Positions 30,181-37,547 of a stretch of DNA of 64,000 nucleotides are shown piece by piece. The notes beneath the pieces were generated by a model. It did not search any database. It worked only from the letters and a program-made list of their open reading frames with translations, and was not told where the DNA came from. The stretch is from Pseudomonadota bacterium (lineage in GTDB: Bacteria; Pseudomonadota; Gammaproteobacteria; Burkholderiales; Burkholderiaceae_C): assembly GCA_021819435.1 (NCBI GenBank), contig JAKARB010000002.1, positions 124,001 through 188,000 on the forward strand. The letters run 5' to 3'. Each line of letters starts with the position of its first letter. Within the stretch, counting starts at the first letter, position 1. Position numbers and translations under genes: made by a program.

Positions 30181-31467
30181 TCAGAAGCTGCGGTTGAGGT
30201 TGATGGTGAAGGTGTCGCGGTCGTAGCCGTACAAGGTCAGGTTGGCCTTGTTGTGGATGTTGGCGAGCGTGGCGGCAAGCTGCCACTTCTCCAGCACACC
30301 GGTTTCGAAGGTGTAGCTCGCGCCGAGTTCGACGCGGCGTTCGGTTTCGCGGCGGCTGACGGCGAAGACGGGTTCGACGCCGATGTAGCGCGCGTTGCGC
30401 CAGGCCGCACGGGCGAAGAGGTCGATGCCTGAGAGTTGCGTGCGTGCGCCGACGAACCATTCTTCGCCGGTGTAGCTGAAGCGGTCTTCGCGGGCCGATT
30501 CCTCGAACAGGCGCACGCCGCCTTGCAGCGACCAGGTCTGGTTGCCCATCAGGCGGCCGTAAGTCGCGCCGACGCTGCGGTACTGGCCTTCACGGCCGGC
30601 GTCCACTGTGCGGCGGAAGTCGCGATTGACCCATTGGGTGTCAACGGTGAGCTCGCCGCTGCGGCCAACCTTCCAGGTGCCCGACGGGCTGATGGAGGTG
30701 TAGAGGCCCAGGCGTTCGCCGCCGAAGTAAATGTCGTCGAGCTGGAAGTTCAGGTTGCCGCGCCAGTTGTTGCCCACGATCAGGCCCGGGCCGGTGGCCA
30801 AGGTCACAACGCCCAGGTTGTACTGGTCATACTGCTTGTAGCTCTTCTGGTAGAGGCCCAGCGAGGTGGTCCACAGCACGCGCGAAGGTTGGTCGAGCAT
30901 GCGCACAGCGCCCGGGCGCTGCCACGTGTGGCGGAGTTCGGCCTGAGCGATGCCGCCCCAGTCGGACTTGTTGGTGTAAGCGCCGTCGAGGACCAGGTCA
31001 CCGCCATTGAACGAACCCAACAGCGTTGAGTTGGGGCCGGCGTTGACGTTGCTGTCATAGAGCAGGCCGAGCGAGACGTTCGCATCGAAGGTGTGGGGCT
31101 TGCCGAAGTTGGCGCGTTCTTCGAGTTCGATCTGCTTGAGGAAGCTGGTGATCGACAGGCGCACGGTTTCAGGCGTGGTCGGGTCGTTGAGCACGCGCTC
31201 TGCTTCGGCGCGGGCTCGGGCGTAGTTCAGGGTGCGGTGGTAGGCGACGGCGAGTTCGAGGCGAGCGCGGTTGAGTGTCGGGTTGGCAGCAAGCAGCGAC
31301 TCCAGCGTGTCGATGGAGGCATAGGGCTGGCCGGTCTCGCGTTGGTACAGACCGAGGCGGTACTGATCGTCCACGCCAGCGGATTGGGCTTGGCTGGCGG
31401 CGGACAGGGCGAGGAGCACACAGGCGGTCAGGCACTTCAAGCCAGATCGTCCGAGGGTCTGCGACAT
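30181..31467 (-). CDS. Slam-like (DUF560) outer-membrane translocon with TPR domain
   Basis: A 428-residue protein with a signal peptide (to about residue 28, SQAQS), a helical TPR-type N-terminal domain (about 30-120, with ASIDTLESLLAANPTLNRARLELAVAYH) and a C-terminal beta-barrel of alternating strands ending in phenylalanine (NLNRSF), as expected for an outer-membrane protein. The junction has the LLYDSNVNAGPN pattern characteristic of Slam/DUF560 proteins, which move specific lipoproteins or soluble barrel-ended cargo to the cell surface (type XI secretion). Start ATG 31467 with GGAG; a TTG lies just before. It is the first gene of a two-gene operon with its presumed cargo. No TonB receptor is adjacent. 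Confidence 0.85.
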   Translation of the reverse strand: MSQTLGRSGLKCLTACVLLALSAASQAQSAGVDDQYRLGLYQRETGQPYASIDTLESLLAANPTLNRARLELAVAYHRTLNYARARAEAERVLNDPTTPETVRLSITSFLKQIELEERANFGKPHTFDANVSLGLLYDSNVNAGPNSTLLGSFNGGDLVLDGAYTNKSDWGGIAQAELRHTWQRPGAVRMLDQPSRVLWTTSLGLYQKSYKQYDQYNLGVVTLATGPGLIVGNNWRGNLNFQLDDIYFGGERLGLYTSISPSGTWKVGRSGELTVDTQWVNRDFRRTVDAGREGQYRSVGATYGRLMGNQTWSLQGGVRLFEESAREDRFSYTGEEWFVGARTQLSGIDLFARAAWRNARYIGVEPVFAVSRRETERRVELGASYTFETGVLEKWQLAATLANIHNKANLTLYGYDRDTFTINLNRSF

Positions 31468-31666
31468 CAAAATCTCCGTGCGGGTCAGAGCCCGTTTGTA
31501 AACTTTGTAAGTGGCCGAGTATGGGCGGTTTGGCCCAGGTCGGGATGGAAGCGCCCCCCTGCGTGTTGGGGGGGCGTGGCCGCAGAATGAGGAAAAATCA
31601 CTCCCGCGAGCCAGTGGTCTCGGCCTTTCCGGACATTCGGACAGCCGAGTTAAACAAAGAGTTTAG

Positions 31667-31697
31667 GGGCGCATGCCGCCATGCAAAACATGCGCCC
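31667..31697. terminator. Hairpin after the HIT gene (possible terminator)
   Basis: GGGCGCATG (31667-31675) and CATGCGCCC (31689-31697) form a 9-bp perfect inverted repeat 27 bases past the stop of the HIT gene. It lacks a clear T-run on the minus strand. The region between it and the Slam start (31468-31666) also contains the direct repeat TTTGTAAAC-TTTGTAAG at 31495-31511. Confidence 0.4.
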
Positions 31698-31723
31698 GCG
31701 CGGCGCAAGGGCTTAGCAAGGGA

Positions 31724-32140
31724 TTAAATTGCGCCAATGATGCGCTCGGCGACCGCTTTCAACTGATCCGTGTCCGCCATCACCATGGCGTGTGGTTTGC
31801 GCAGGTCGGCGATGGAGCCGGGGATGACGTGGATGTGAAAATGCGGCACGGTCTGGCCGGCGGCCGCACCATTGAGTTGCATCAGCACGATGCCTTCGGC
31901 GCCGAGGCCTTTTTTTTGCGCGTTGCCGATGCGGCGCACAGTGGCCATGCAAGCAGCGGCTGCGGCGTCGGACAACTCGAACAGGGTCGTGGCCGGCTCC
32001 TTCGGGATCACCAGGGCGTGACCTTCGGCCTGCGGCATGATGTCCATGAAGGCCAGCGTGTGCTCGTCTTCGAAGAGCTTGATGCACGGGATCTCGCCGC
32101 GCAGGATCTTCGCGAAGATGTTGTTCGTGTCGTAGGCCAT
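31724..32140 (-). CDS. HIT family nucleotide hydrolase/transferase
   Basis: A 138-residue cytosolic HIT protein. The active-site histidine triad reads PHFHIHVIP, preceded by GHALVIPKEPATT. Members such as HinT hydrolyse nucleoside phosphoramidates. Start ATG 32140 with AAGGAG. It is 26 bases downstream of the reductase gene on the same strand and probably co-transcribed with it. Confidence 0.93.
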   Translation of the reverse strand: MAYDTNNIFAKILRGEIPCIKLFEDEHTLAFMDIMPQAEGHALVIPKEPATTLFELSDAAAAACMATVRRIGNAQKKGLGAEGIVLMQLNGAAAGQTVPHFHIHVIPGSIADLRKPHAMVMADTDQLKAVAERIIGAI

Positions 32141-32166
32141 GTTGGTGCTCCTTGGGAAGATGCGGG

Positions 32167-33210
32167 TCAGCCGCCGTGCTTGTCGGCCTCGCTGGTGAAG
32201 GCGTCGGCGTAGAAGAATTCGTCGGGCAGGCCGGCTTGGGCCGTGAACGCGCTGCGCGCGGCGCTCACCATCACCGGAGCACCGCAGGCGTAAACCTCAT
32301 GCCCCGACAGGTCGGGCAGGTCGGCGAGCACCGCCTGGTGGACGAAGCCGGTGCGGCCCTGCCAGTCGTCCTCGGGTTTTGCTTCGGAGAGCACAGGCAC
32401 GTAGTTCAGCCAGGGCAATTCGGCGGCCTGCTGCGCGGCCCAGTCGTGCAGGTAGAGGTCGGCGCGGCTGCGGCAGCCCCAGTACAGCGTGGTCGGACGC
32501 GTGATGCCCTTGTGGCGCATGTGTTCGATGATGGCTTTGATGGGAGCGAAGCCCGTGCCCGAGGCCAGCAGCACGATGGGGCGGTTCGAGTCCTCGCGCA
32601 GGAAGAAGGTGCCCTGCGGACCTTCGACGCGCAGGATTTCCTTCTCCTTCATGCCGCCGAAGACGTGGTCGGTGAACAGGCCGCCCGGCATGTGGCGCAC
32701 GTGCAGTTCGATGCCGCCGGCGCCTGGCTCCTTGAGGGTGTGCGGGGCGTTGGCCATGGAGTAGCTGCGGCGCACACCGTCCTTGAGGATGAACTCGATG
32801 TACTGGCCCGCGCGGAAGCCGAACTGGTGCGTGGCCGGCAGTTGCAGGCGGATCACCATCACGTCGGGGGCGGCCCGGGTCAGGCTGGTCACGCGCGTGG
32901 GCATCTTGATGACGGGGTGGTCGTCGAGGCCCACGACTTGTCGAGACTCGATGACGAGATCCGTCTGCGGGGTGGCGCAGCAGCTGAGCATCCAGCCGGC
33001 GGCTTCCTCCGCCTCGCTCAGGGCCTTGGCCTGGTGGGCGCCGTGGATGACACGGCCTTCGATCAGCTTGCATTTGCAGGAGCCGCAGGCGCCGTCCTTG
33101 CAGCCATAAGGCAGGCCGACGTTGGCGGCCAGTGCGGCACTCAGCACGGTCTCGTCGCGTTGCATTGAAAAGGCTCGCCCGCTGGGCTGGATCGAGACGT
33201 TGAAGCTCAT
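32167..33210 (-). CDS. 2Fe-2S ferredoxin-NAD(P)H reductase (CDP-6-deoxy-glucoseen reductase-like)
   Basis: A 347-residue flavin/iron-sulfur reductase. The N-terminal 90 residues are a plant-type ferredoxin domain (YGCKDGACGSCKCK ... LSCC, four cysteines). The rest is an FNR module with the FAD motif RRSYSMAN, the NAD motif GTGFAPIKAIIEH and CGAPVM near the C-terminus. Proteins of this build in Burkholderiales are labelled CDP-6-deoxy-delta-3,4-glucoseen reductase, but the same architecture also serves oxygenases and other electron-transfer steps, so the partner is not known. ATG 33210; divergent from the SDR gene. Confidence 0.88.
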   Translation of the reverse strand: MSFNVSIQPSGRAFSMQRDETVLSAALAANVGLPYGCKDGACGSCKCKLIEGRVIHGAHQAKALSEAEEAAGWMLSCCATPQTDLVIESRQVVGLDDHPVIKMPTRVTSLTRAAPDVMVIRLQLPATHQFGFRAGQYIEFILKDGVRRSYSMANAPHTLKEPGAGGIELHVRHMPGGLFTDHVFGGMKEKEILRVEGPQGTFFLREDSNRPIVLLASGTGFAPIKAIIEHMRHKGITRPTTLYWGCRSRADLYLHDWAAQQAAELPWLNYVPVLSEAKPEDDWQGRTGFVHQAVLADLPDLSGHEVYACGAPVMVSAARSAFTAQAGLPDEFFYADAFTSEADKHGG

Positions 33211-33252
33211 GGTCTAAGCGGAAACCGATTGGGATGCAGGCATGATTGTCCC

Positions 33253-34248
33253 ATGCCCCTTTCCGACTTTCCTCTTGTCTCATCCTTCGCCGGCGGCTCG
33301 CCCAGCTTGCAGCGACCACGGGCCTTCCGGCGAACGCGCCTGCTGATCGTCGGCTGCGGAGACGTGGGTCAGCGTGTGCTGCGAGAACTGGGCGGACGCT
33401 TGCGCGTGCGGGTGCTGACCTCCTCGCCCGAGCGCGTGCCAGCGCTGCGCCAGATGGGTGTCACGCCGCTGGTGGGCTCGCTCGATGCGCCTGCTTCGCT
33501 GGCGCGGCTGGCGGGGCTGGCTTCGCGCGTGTTGCATCTGGCGCCGCCACCTTCCAGTGGCACGCAAGACCCGCGCACCGCAGCCTTGTTGGCTGCACTG
33601 GCTCGGCGCGGCGGCCCGCGCAGCCTGGTCTATGGCAGCACCACCGGCGTGTATGGCGATGCGGGCGGGGCCTTCTTCGATGAGACCCGCGCCGTCGCGC
33701 CGCAATCCGACCGTGCGCGCAGGCGGGTGGATGCCGAACGGCGTTTGCGTGCCTTCGGGCGTCGGCAGGCACAGGCGAGGAACATGGGGTGCGGCACGAC
33801 CGTGGGCATCCTGCGGATCCCTGGCATCTACGCCGTGGGCCGCGAAGGTGGCGACCCCCGCGACCGCGTGCGACGGGGCGCGCCGGTGCTGGCGCGCGAG
33901 CACGATGTGCACACCAACCACATCCACGCCGATGACCTGGCCCGTGCCTGCATGCTCGCCTTGTGGCGGATCAGGCCGCATCGCGTGCTGCATGTGTGCG
34001 ACGACACCCAGCGCCCGATGGGCGATCACTTCGACTTGGTGGCCGATCTCAGCGGCTTGCCCAGGCCACCCCGGCTGCCACGTGACGAACTGCGCGCGCA
34101 GGTCAGCCCGATGCAGTGGAGCTTCTTGTGCGAGTCGCGGCGGCTGAGCAACGTCCGCATGAAACAGGAGCTGGGCCTGGTGCTGCGCCACCCGGAGCTG
34201 TCGCTGGCGCCATCCCCGCTGCCAGCGGCGTTCACGCCGGGCGGTTGA
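33253..34248 (+). CDS. NAD-dependent epimerase/dehydratase-like (SDR) protein
   Basis: A 331-residue extended SDR. The nucleotide-binding motif is GCGDVGQR rather than the usual GxxGxxG, and YGSTTGVYGD holds the catalytic tyrosine region. The overall pattern resembles YeeZ-type SDRs of unknown substrate. Start ATG 33253 (MPLSDFPL). Its stop overlaps the nth stop region by 17 bases in a tail-to-tail arrangement. Confidence 0.8.
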   Translation: MPLSDFPLVSSFAGGSPSLQRPRAFRRTRLLIVGCGDVGQRVLRELGGRLRVRVLTSSPERVPALRQMGVTPLVGSLDAPASLARLAGLASRVLHLAPPPSSGTQDPRTAALLAALARRGGPRSLVYGSTTGVYGDAGGAFFDETRAVAPQSDRARRRVDAERRLRAFGRRQAQARNMGCGTTVGILRIPGIYAVGREGGDPRDRVRRGAPVLAREHDVHTNHIHADDLARACMLALWRIRPHRVLHVCDDTQRPMGDHFDLVADLSGLPRPPRLPRDELRAQVSPMQWSFLCESRRLSNVRMKQELGLVLRHPELSLAPSPLPAAFTPGG

Positions 34249-34918
34249 GTGGGGCCTTGGGTGCCGGGGTCTTGCTCTTGAAATGGCAGGGCTCGGCCAC
34301 GCTGCATTCCCAGCAGCGGGGCTTGCGCGCCTGGCACACATAGCGCCCATGCAAGATCAGCCAATGGTGCGCGTGCTGCATGTAAGGCTGGGGAATGCGC
34401 TTGAGCAGCTTGAGCTCGACCGCCAGCGGCGTCTTGCCCGGTGCCAGGCCCGTGCGGTTGCCCAGCCGGAAGATGTGCGTGTCCACCGCCATGGTGGGTT
34501 CGCCGAAGGCCACGTTGAGCACGACGTTGGCCGTCTTGCGGCCGACGCCGGGCAGCGCTTCGAGGGCCTCGCGGCTGCGCGGCACCTCGCCACCATGCTG
34601 TTCGATGAGGATGCGGCAGGTTTCCAGCAGGTGGCGGGCTTTGCTCTTGTACAGGCCGATGGTGCGGATGTGTTCGCACAGGCCTTCTTCACCGAGGGCG
34701 AGGATGGCCTCGGGGGTGTTGGCCACCGGGAAGAGCTTGGCCGTGGCCTTGTTGACACCGACATCGGTGGCTTGAGCCGAGAGCAGCACGGCGGTCAGCA
34801 ACTCGAAGGGCGTGCTGTAGTGGAGCTCGGTCTCGGGGTGGGGGTTGGCGGCCTGGAGGATTTGGAAGAACGCCTCGATCTCGGCCGGTTTCATCAGGGT
34901 GCTGGGGCTGCTGCTCAT
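34232..34918 (-). CDS. nth: Endonuclease III (base excision repair DNA glycosylase)
   Basis: A 228-residue bifunctional glycosylase/AP lyase for oxidised pyrimidines. The helix-hairpin-helix (LPGVGRKTA), the catalytic lysine in that segment, the aspartate in VDTHIFRLGNR, and the 4Fe-4S ligands in CQARKPRCWECSVAEPC (C-x6-C-x2-C-x5-C) are all present. Length is close to the E. coli enzyme (211) with a small N-terminal extension; the ATG at 34918 is used, and ATG 34894 (MKPAEIEAFF) would match E. coli better. Confidence 0.95.
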   Translation of the reverse strand: MSSSPSTLMKPAEIEAFFQILQAANPHPETELHYSTPFELLTAVLLSAQATDVGVNKATAKLFPVANTPEAILALGEEGLCEHIRTIGLYKSKARHLLETCRILIEQHGGEVPRSREALEALPGVGRKTANVVLNVAFGEPTMAVDTHIFRLGNRTGLAPGKTPLAVELKLLKRIPQPYMQHAHHWLILHGRYVCQARKPRCWECSVAEPCHFKSKTPAPKAPLNRPA

Positions 34919-34958
34919 GCGCGCACCTTACTTCAGTTCAGGACAGCTTCAGCTCGCA

Positions 34959-35504
34959 TCAGATCAGCACGATGGCGTCGGGAAGCTCGTTGGGATTGGC
35001 CATGTTCGCCCGCGCCGGGAAGTGGCTGTGCAGCAGTTCGCCGACCTGGGCGATGGCCTGTTGCAGGCCGGCTTCGACCTCGCCTCGCGCCAGGGCCTGG
35101 CCGAGCTGATCGGTCAGCGACTGCCAGGTTTCCGGCGGGACGCGTTGGCTCAAGCCACGGTCGGCCACTACCTCGATGCGGCGGTCGGCCAGCAGCAGGT
35201 GGATGAGCACGCCGTTGTTGTGCTCGGTGTCCCACACGCGCAGCAGGCCGAAGCATTCGATGGCGCGCTGACGTGGGCTCTGGCCTCGCCACAGGCGAGG
35301 CAGGCTCAGGCCCGCTTCCACGCAGATGCGCAACTCGCCTAGGTGGCGGGCCTCGCTGGCGCGCACGGCGGCTTCGAGGCGATGCAGGGCTGCGTCGGGC
35401 AGGTGGCGGCTGCTGTCGGCGGCGTCCAGCCAGAGGTGGCGCAGCCAGGTGGCCGGCGGGCGTTTGAAGCGTTCGACGTGTTCGAAGAGTTTGGATTCAG
35501 CCAT
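34959..35504 (-). CDS. TPM domain protein, second of the pair
   Basis: A 181-residue cytosolic TPM (YgcG-like) domain protein with a DTEHNNGVLIHLLLADRRIEVVADRGL core. It lacks a signal peptide and the glycine-rich tail of its upstream neighbour. TPM domains occur in membrane-associated proteins of thylakoid and envelope biogenesis; the bacterial function is unknown. Start ATG 35504 five bases after the upstream stop; a GTG at 35513 overlaps that stop. Part of a lemA-TPM-TPM operon. Confidence 0.85.
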   Translation of the reverse strand: MAESKLFEHVERFKRPPATWLRHLWLDAADSSRHLPDAALHRLEAAVRASEARHLGELRICVEAGLSLPRLWRGQSPRQRAIECFGLLRVWDTEHNNGVLIHLLLADRRIEVVADRGLSQRVPPETWQSLTDQLGQALARGEVEAGLQQAIAQVGELLHSHFPARANMANPNELPDAIVLI

Positions 35505-35509
35505 GTCTC

Positions 35510-36373
35510 TCACCAGCGGCCCGATGCGCCGCCGCCTCCGAAGTCACCGCCGCCGCCCGACGACCAGCCGCCCCCGCCGCCGCCCCATCCTCCTCCGGGG
35601 CCACCACCCCATCCACCTCGTCGGCCGCCGCCATTGCCCATGGCCAGCGCGAAGACCGCGACCACCACGGCGGCCACGCCGCCCAGCATCAGGCTGGTGG
35701 TCAGCAGCCAGACGATGCCGCCGCCCAGCCCGCCCGTGAACAGCGCGCCGAGCTTGCGGCCGAAGACCGCGCCCAGCACCGCCGCGACGATGGGCACGCC
35801 GATGAGCCCGAAGACGACGAGGTCTTCGAGCTGCGCACCGGGGGGCGAGCGCTGGCCGCCCGGCTCGGGCAGGGGCAGGTTCTCGCCCCGCACGCGGGCC
35901 ATCAACTGGTCGACCCCGGCGTCGAGCCCGGCGTAGACCTCGCCGCGCTTGAATGCCGGCACGATGGCGCCTTCGATGATGCGGCTGGCCGCGAGATCTG
36001 GCACGGCGCCTTCGAGTGCCTTGGCCACTTCGATGCGCACCTTGCGGTCGTTGAGCGCCACGACGAGCAGCAGGCCGTCACCCACTTCGCGCCGGCCGAT
36101 CTTCCACGTGTCCCCCACGCGTTGCGCGTAGGCGGCGATGTCTTCGGGCTGGGTGGTTGGCACCATCAGCACGACCAGTTGCGTGCCGCGCTCGCGTTCG
36201 AAAGCGGCGAGCTTGTCGCCCAGGGCCTGGCGCTGCGGGCCGCCCAGCGTGTTCGTCTGGTCGATGACATGGCCCGTGAGGGCGGGGACGGGCAGCACGC
36301 CGCCGTCCTGGGCGAAGGCGTGCGAAACGAGCGCGAGCAGCGCGAGGCACAGGCCCGTCAGCCAGATCTTCAT
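35510..36373 (-). CDS. YgcG-type TPM domain membrane protein
   Basis: A 287-residue protein with a signal peptide (ends HAFA), a periplasmic TPM domain (about 33-165, with DQTNTLGGPQRQALGDKL and DGLLLVVALNDRKVRIEV), two membrane helices and an extremely glycine/tryptophan-rich C-terminal tail ending SGRW. This is the standard YgcG form, usually encoded beside lemA. Start ATG 36373; 17 bases downstream of lemA. Confidence 0.92.
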   Translation of the reverse strand: MKIWLTGLCLALLALVSHAFAQDGGVLPVPALTGHVIDQTNTLGGPQRQALGDKLAAFERERGTQLVVLMVPTTQPEDIAAYAQRVGDTWKIGRREVGDGLLLVVALNDRKVRIEVAKALEGAVPDLAASRIIEGAIVPAFKRGEVYAGLDAGVDQLMARVRGENLPLPEPGGQRSPPGAQLEDLVVFGLIGVPIVAAVLGAVFGRKLGALFTGGLGGGIVWLLTTSLMLGGVAAVVVAVFALAMGNGGGRRGGWGGGPGGGWGGGGGGWSSGGGGDFGGGGASGRW

Positions 36374-36390
36374 CGCGTGCCCGCCTCAGC

Positions 36391-37020
36391 TCACTTCTTG
36401 CCGCCGAAATCGACCGTGGGCGGCTGCGAGATCTGGGCCTCGTTCTGCACGGTGAAGCCGGGCTTCACTTCGTAGCCCATCACCTTGGCGGTGAGGTTGG
36501 TCGGGAAGCTGCGCGCCAGCACGTTGTACTGCTGCACCGACTGGATGTAGCGGTTGCGCGCCACGGTGATGCGGTTCTCGGTGCCTTCGAGCTGCACGCG
36601 CAGGTCTTGGAAGCCCTGGTTGGCCTTCAGGTTGGGGTAGTTTTCGGTCACCACGAGCAGGCGCGAGAGCGCGCTGGAGAGCTCGCCCTGGGCCTGCTGG
36701 AACTTGTTGAAGGCCTCGGGGTTGTTGATGAGTTCGGGCGTGGCCTGGATGCTGGTGGCCTTGGCGCGCGCCTCGACGACCTTGGTGAGCGTTTCCTGCT
36801 CGAAGTTGGCCTCTCCCTTGACGGTGGCCACGATGTTGGGGATGAGGTCGGCGCGGCGCTGGTACTGGTTGAGCACTTCCGACCAGGCGGAGCGGGTCTG
36901 CTCGTCAAGGCGCTGGAAGTCGTTGTAGCCGCAGCCGGTGAGTGCTGCCGAGGTGGCGAGCGTGGCGACGAGGGCGATGCGTTGCAGGCGTCGGGTCGAC
37001 AGGTGCGTCAACAGGGTCAT
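36391..37020 (-). CDS. lemA: LemA family lipoprotein
   Basis: A 209-residue LemA protein. The lipobox ALTGCG follows a hydrophobic signal, so it is probably lipid-anchored. The rest is a coiled, helical LemA domain (YNDFQRLDEQTRSAWSEVLNQYQRRADLIPNIVATVKG is its N-terminal core). Start ATG 37020 with AAGGA. First gene of lemA-TPM-TPM. Function unknown; conserved in many bacteria. Confidence 0.93.
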   Translation of the reverse strand: MTLLTHLSTRRLQRIALVATLATSAALTGCGYNDFQRLDEQTRSAWSEVLNQYQRRADLIPNIVATVKGEANFEQETLTKVVEARAKATSIQATPELINNPEAFNKFQQAQGELSSALSRLLVVTENYPNLKANQGFQDLRVQLEGTENRITVARNRYIQSVQQYNVLARSFPTNLTAKVMGYEVKPGFTVQNEAQISQPPTVDFGGKK

Positions 37021-37185
37021 GGGGCGTCCTTGCGATGCTGTGGGCGAAGCGTTTCGCCAGCATAAATCAGGACGCGTGACGCGGCTTTCAAGGGGGCTCG
37101 GGAGGCCCATCGCCTTGACGAAAGGCAAAGCCGCCCCGCGAGCACCGCTCCATGGCGGTGCCGGCGGGCACCATGCCGGTTCGGC

Positions 37186-37407
37186 TCAGGCGGGCGCGAG
37201 CCCGTCGAGCACGCGGCAAGAAACGACTTGGTGCGCGCGCGAGCGGGGGTAGCGGTCCCGCACGATGGAGATCGCCCCCATCGGCGTTTCGGCCATCACT
37301 TTCAGCACGCGTTGCACGGCTTTGCACGACGGGTCGATCACGACCATCGCGGACACTTCGTACAGCTTGAGGGCAGGCTCGATGGCCAGGTTCATCAGGG
37401 CACGCAT
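37186..37407 (-). CDS. Small hypothetical protein
   Basis: A 73-residue open frame with strong GC-biased third positions and GGAG nine bases before the ATG (37407). The sequence (AIEPALKLYEVSAMVVIDPSCKAVQRVLKVMAETPMGAISIV) looks like a small alpha/beta domain; I do not recognise it. It sits between lemA and the nuclease gene on the minus strand. An ATG at 37416 is in frame but too close to the GGAG. Confidence 0.55.
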   Translation of the reverse strand: MRALMNLAIEPALKLYEVSAMVVIDPSCKAVQRVLKVMAETPMGAISIVRDRYPRSRAHQVVSCRVLDGLAPA

Positions 37408-37504
37408 GATGCACATCTCCGGGGTGCGGGCAGCGCCGGGGCACTGCTCGCGTCGTCAGGATGCATGTTGCGGGCCAGCCATGACACCGTGGTGACCCCG
37501 GTTT

Positions 37505-37541
37505 CAGGGTTTGCCTGATGACGGATCCGCCACAAACCCTG
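37505..37541. terminator. 9-bp inverted repeat after the ExeM gene
   Basis: CAGGGTTTG (37505-37513) and CAAACCCTG (37533-37541) with a 19-base loop lie just past the nuclease stop at 37548. The T-rich side (GTTTGTT) faces the plus strand, so termination of the minus-strand transcript is less sure. Confidence 0.4.
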
Positions 37542-37547
37542 GTTTGT

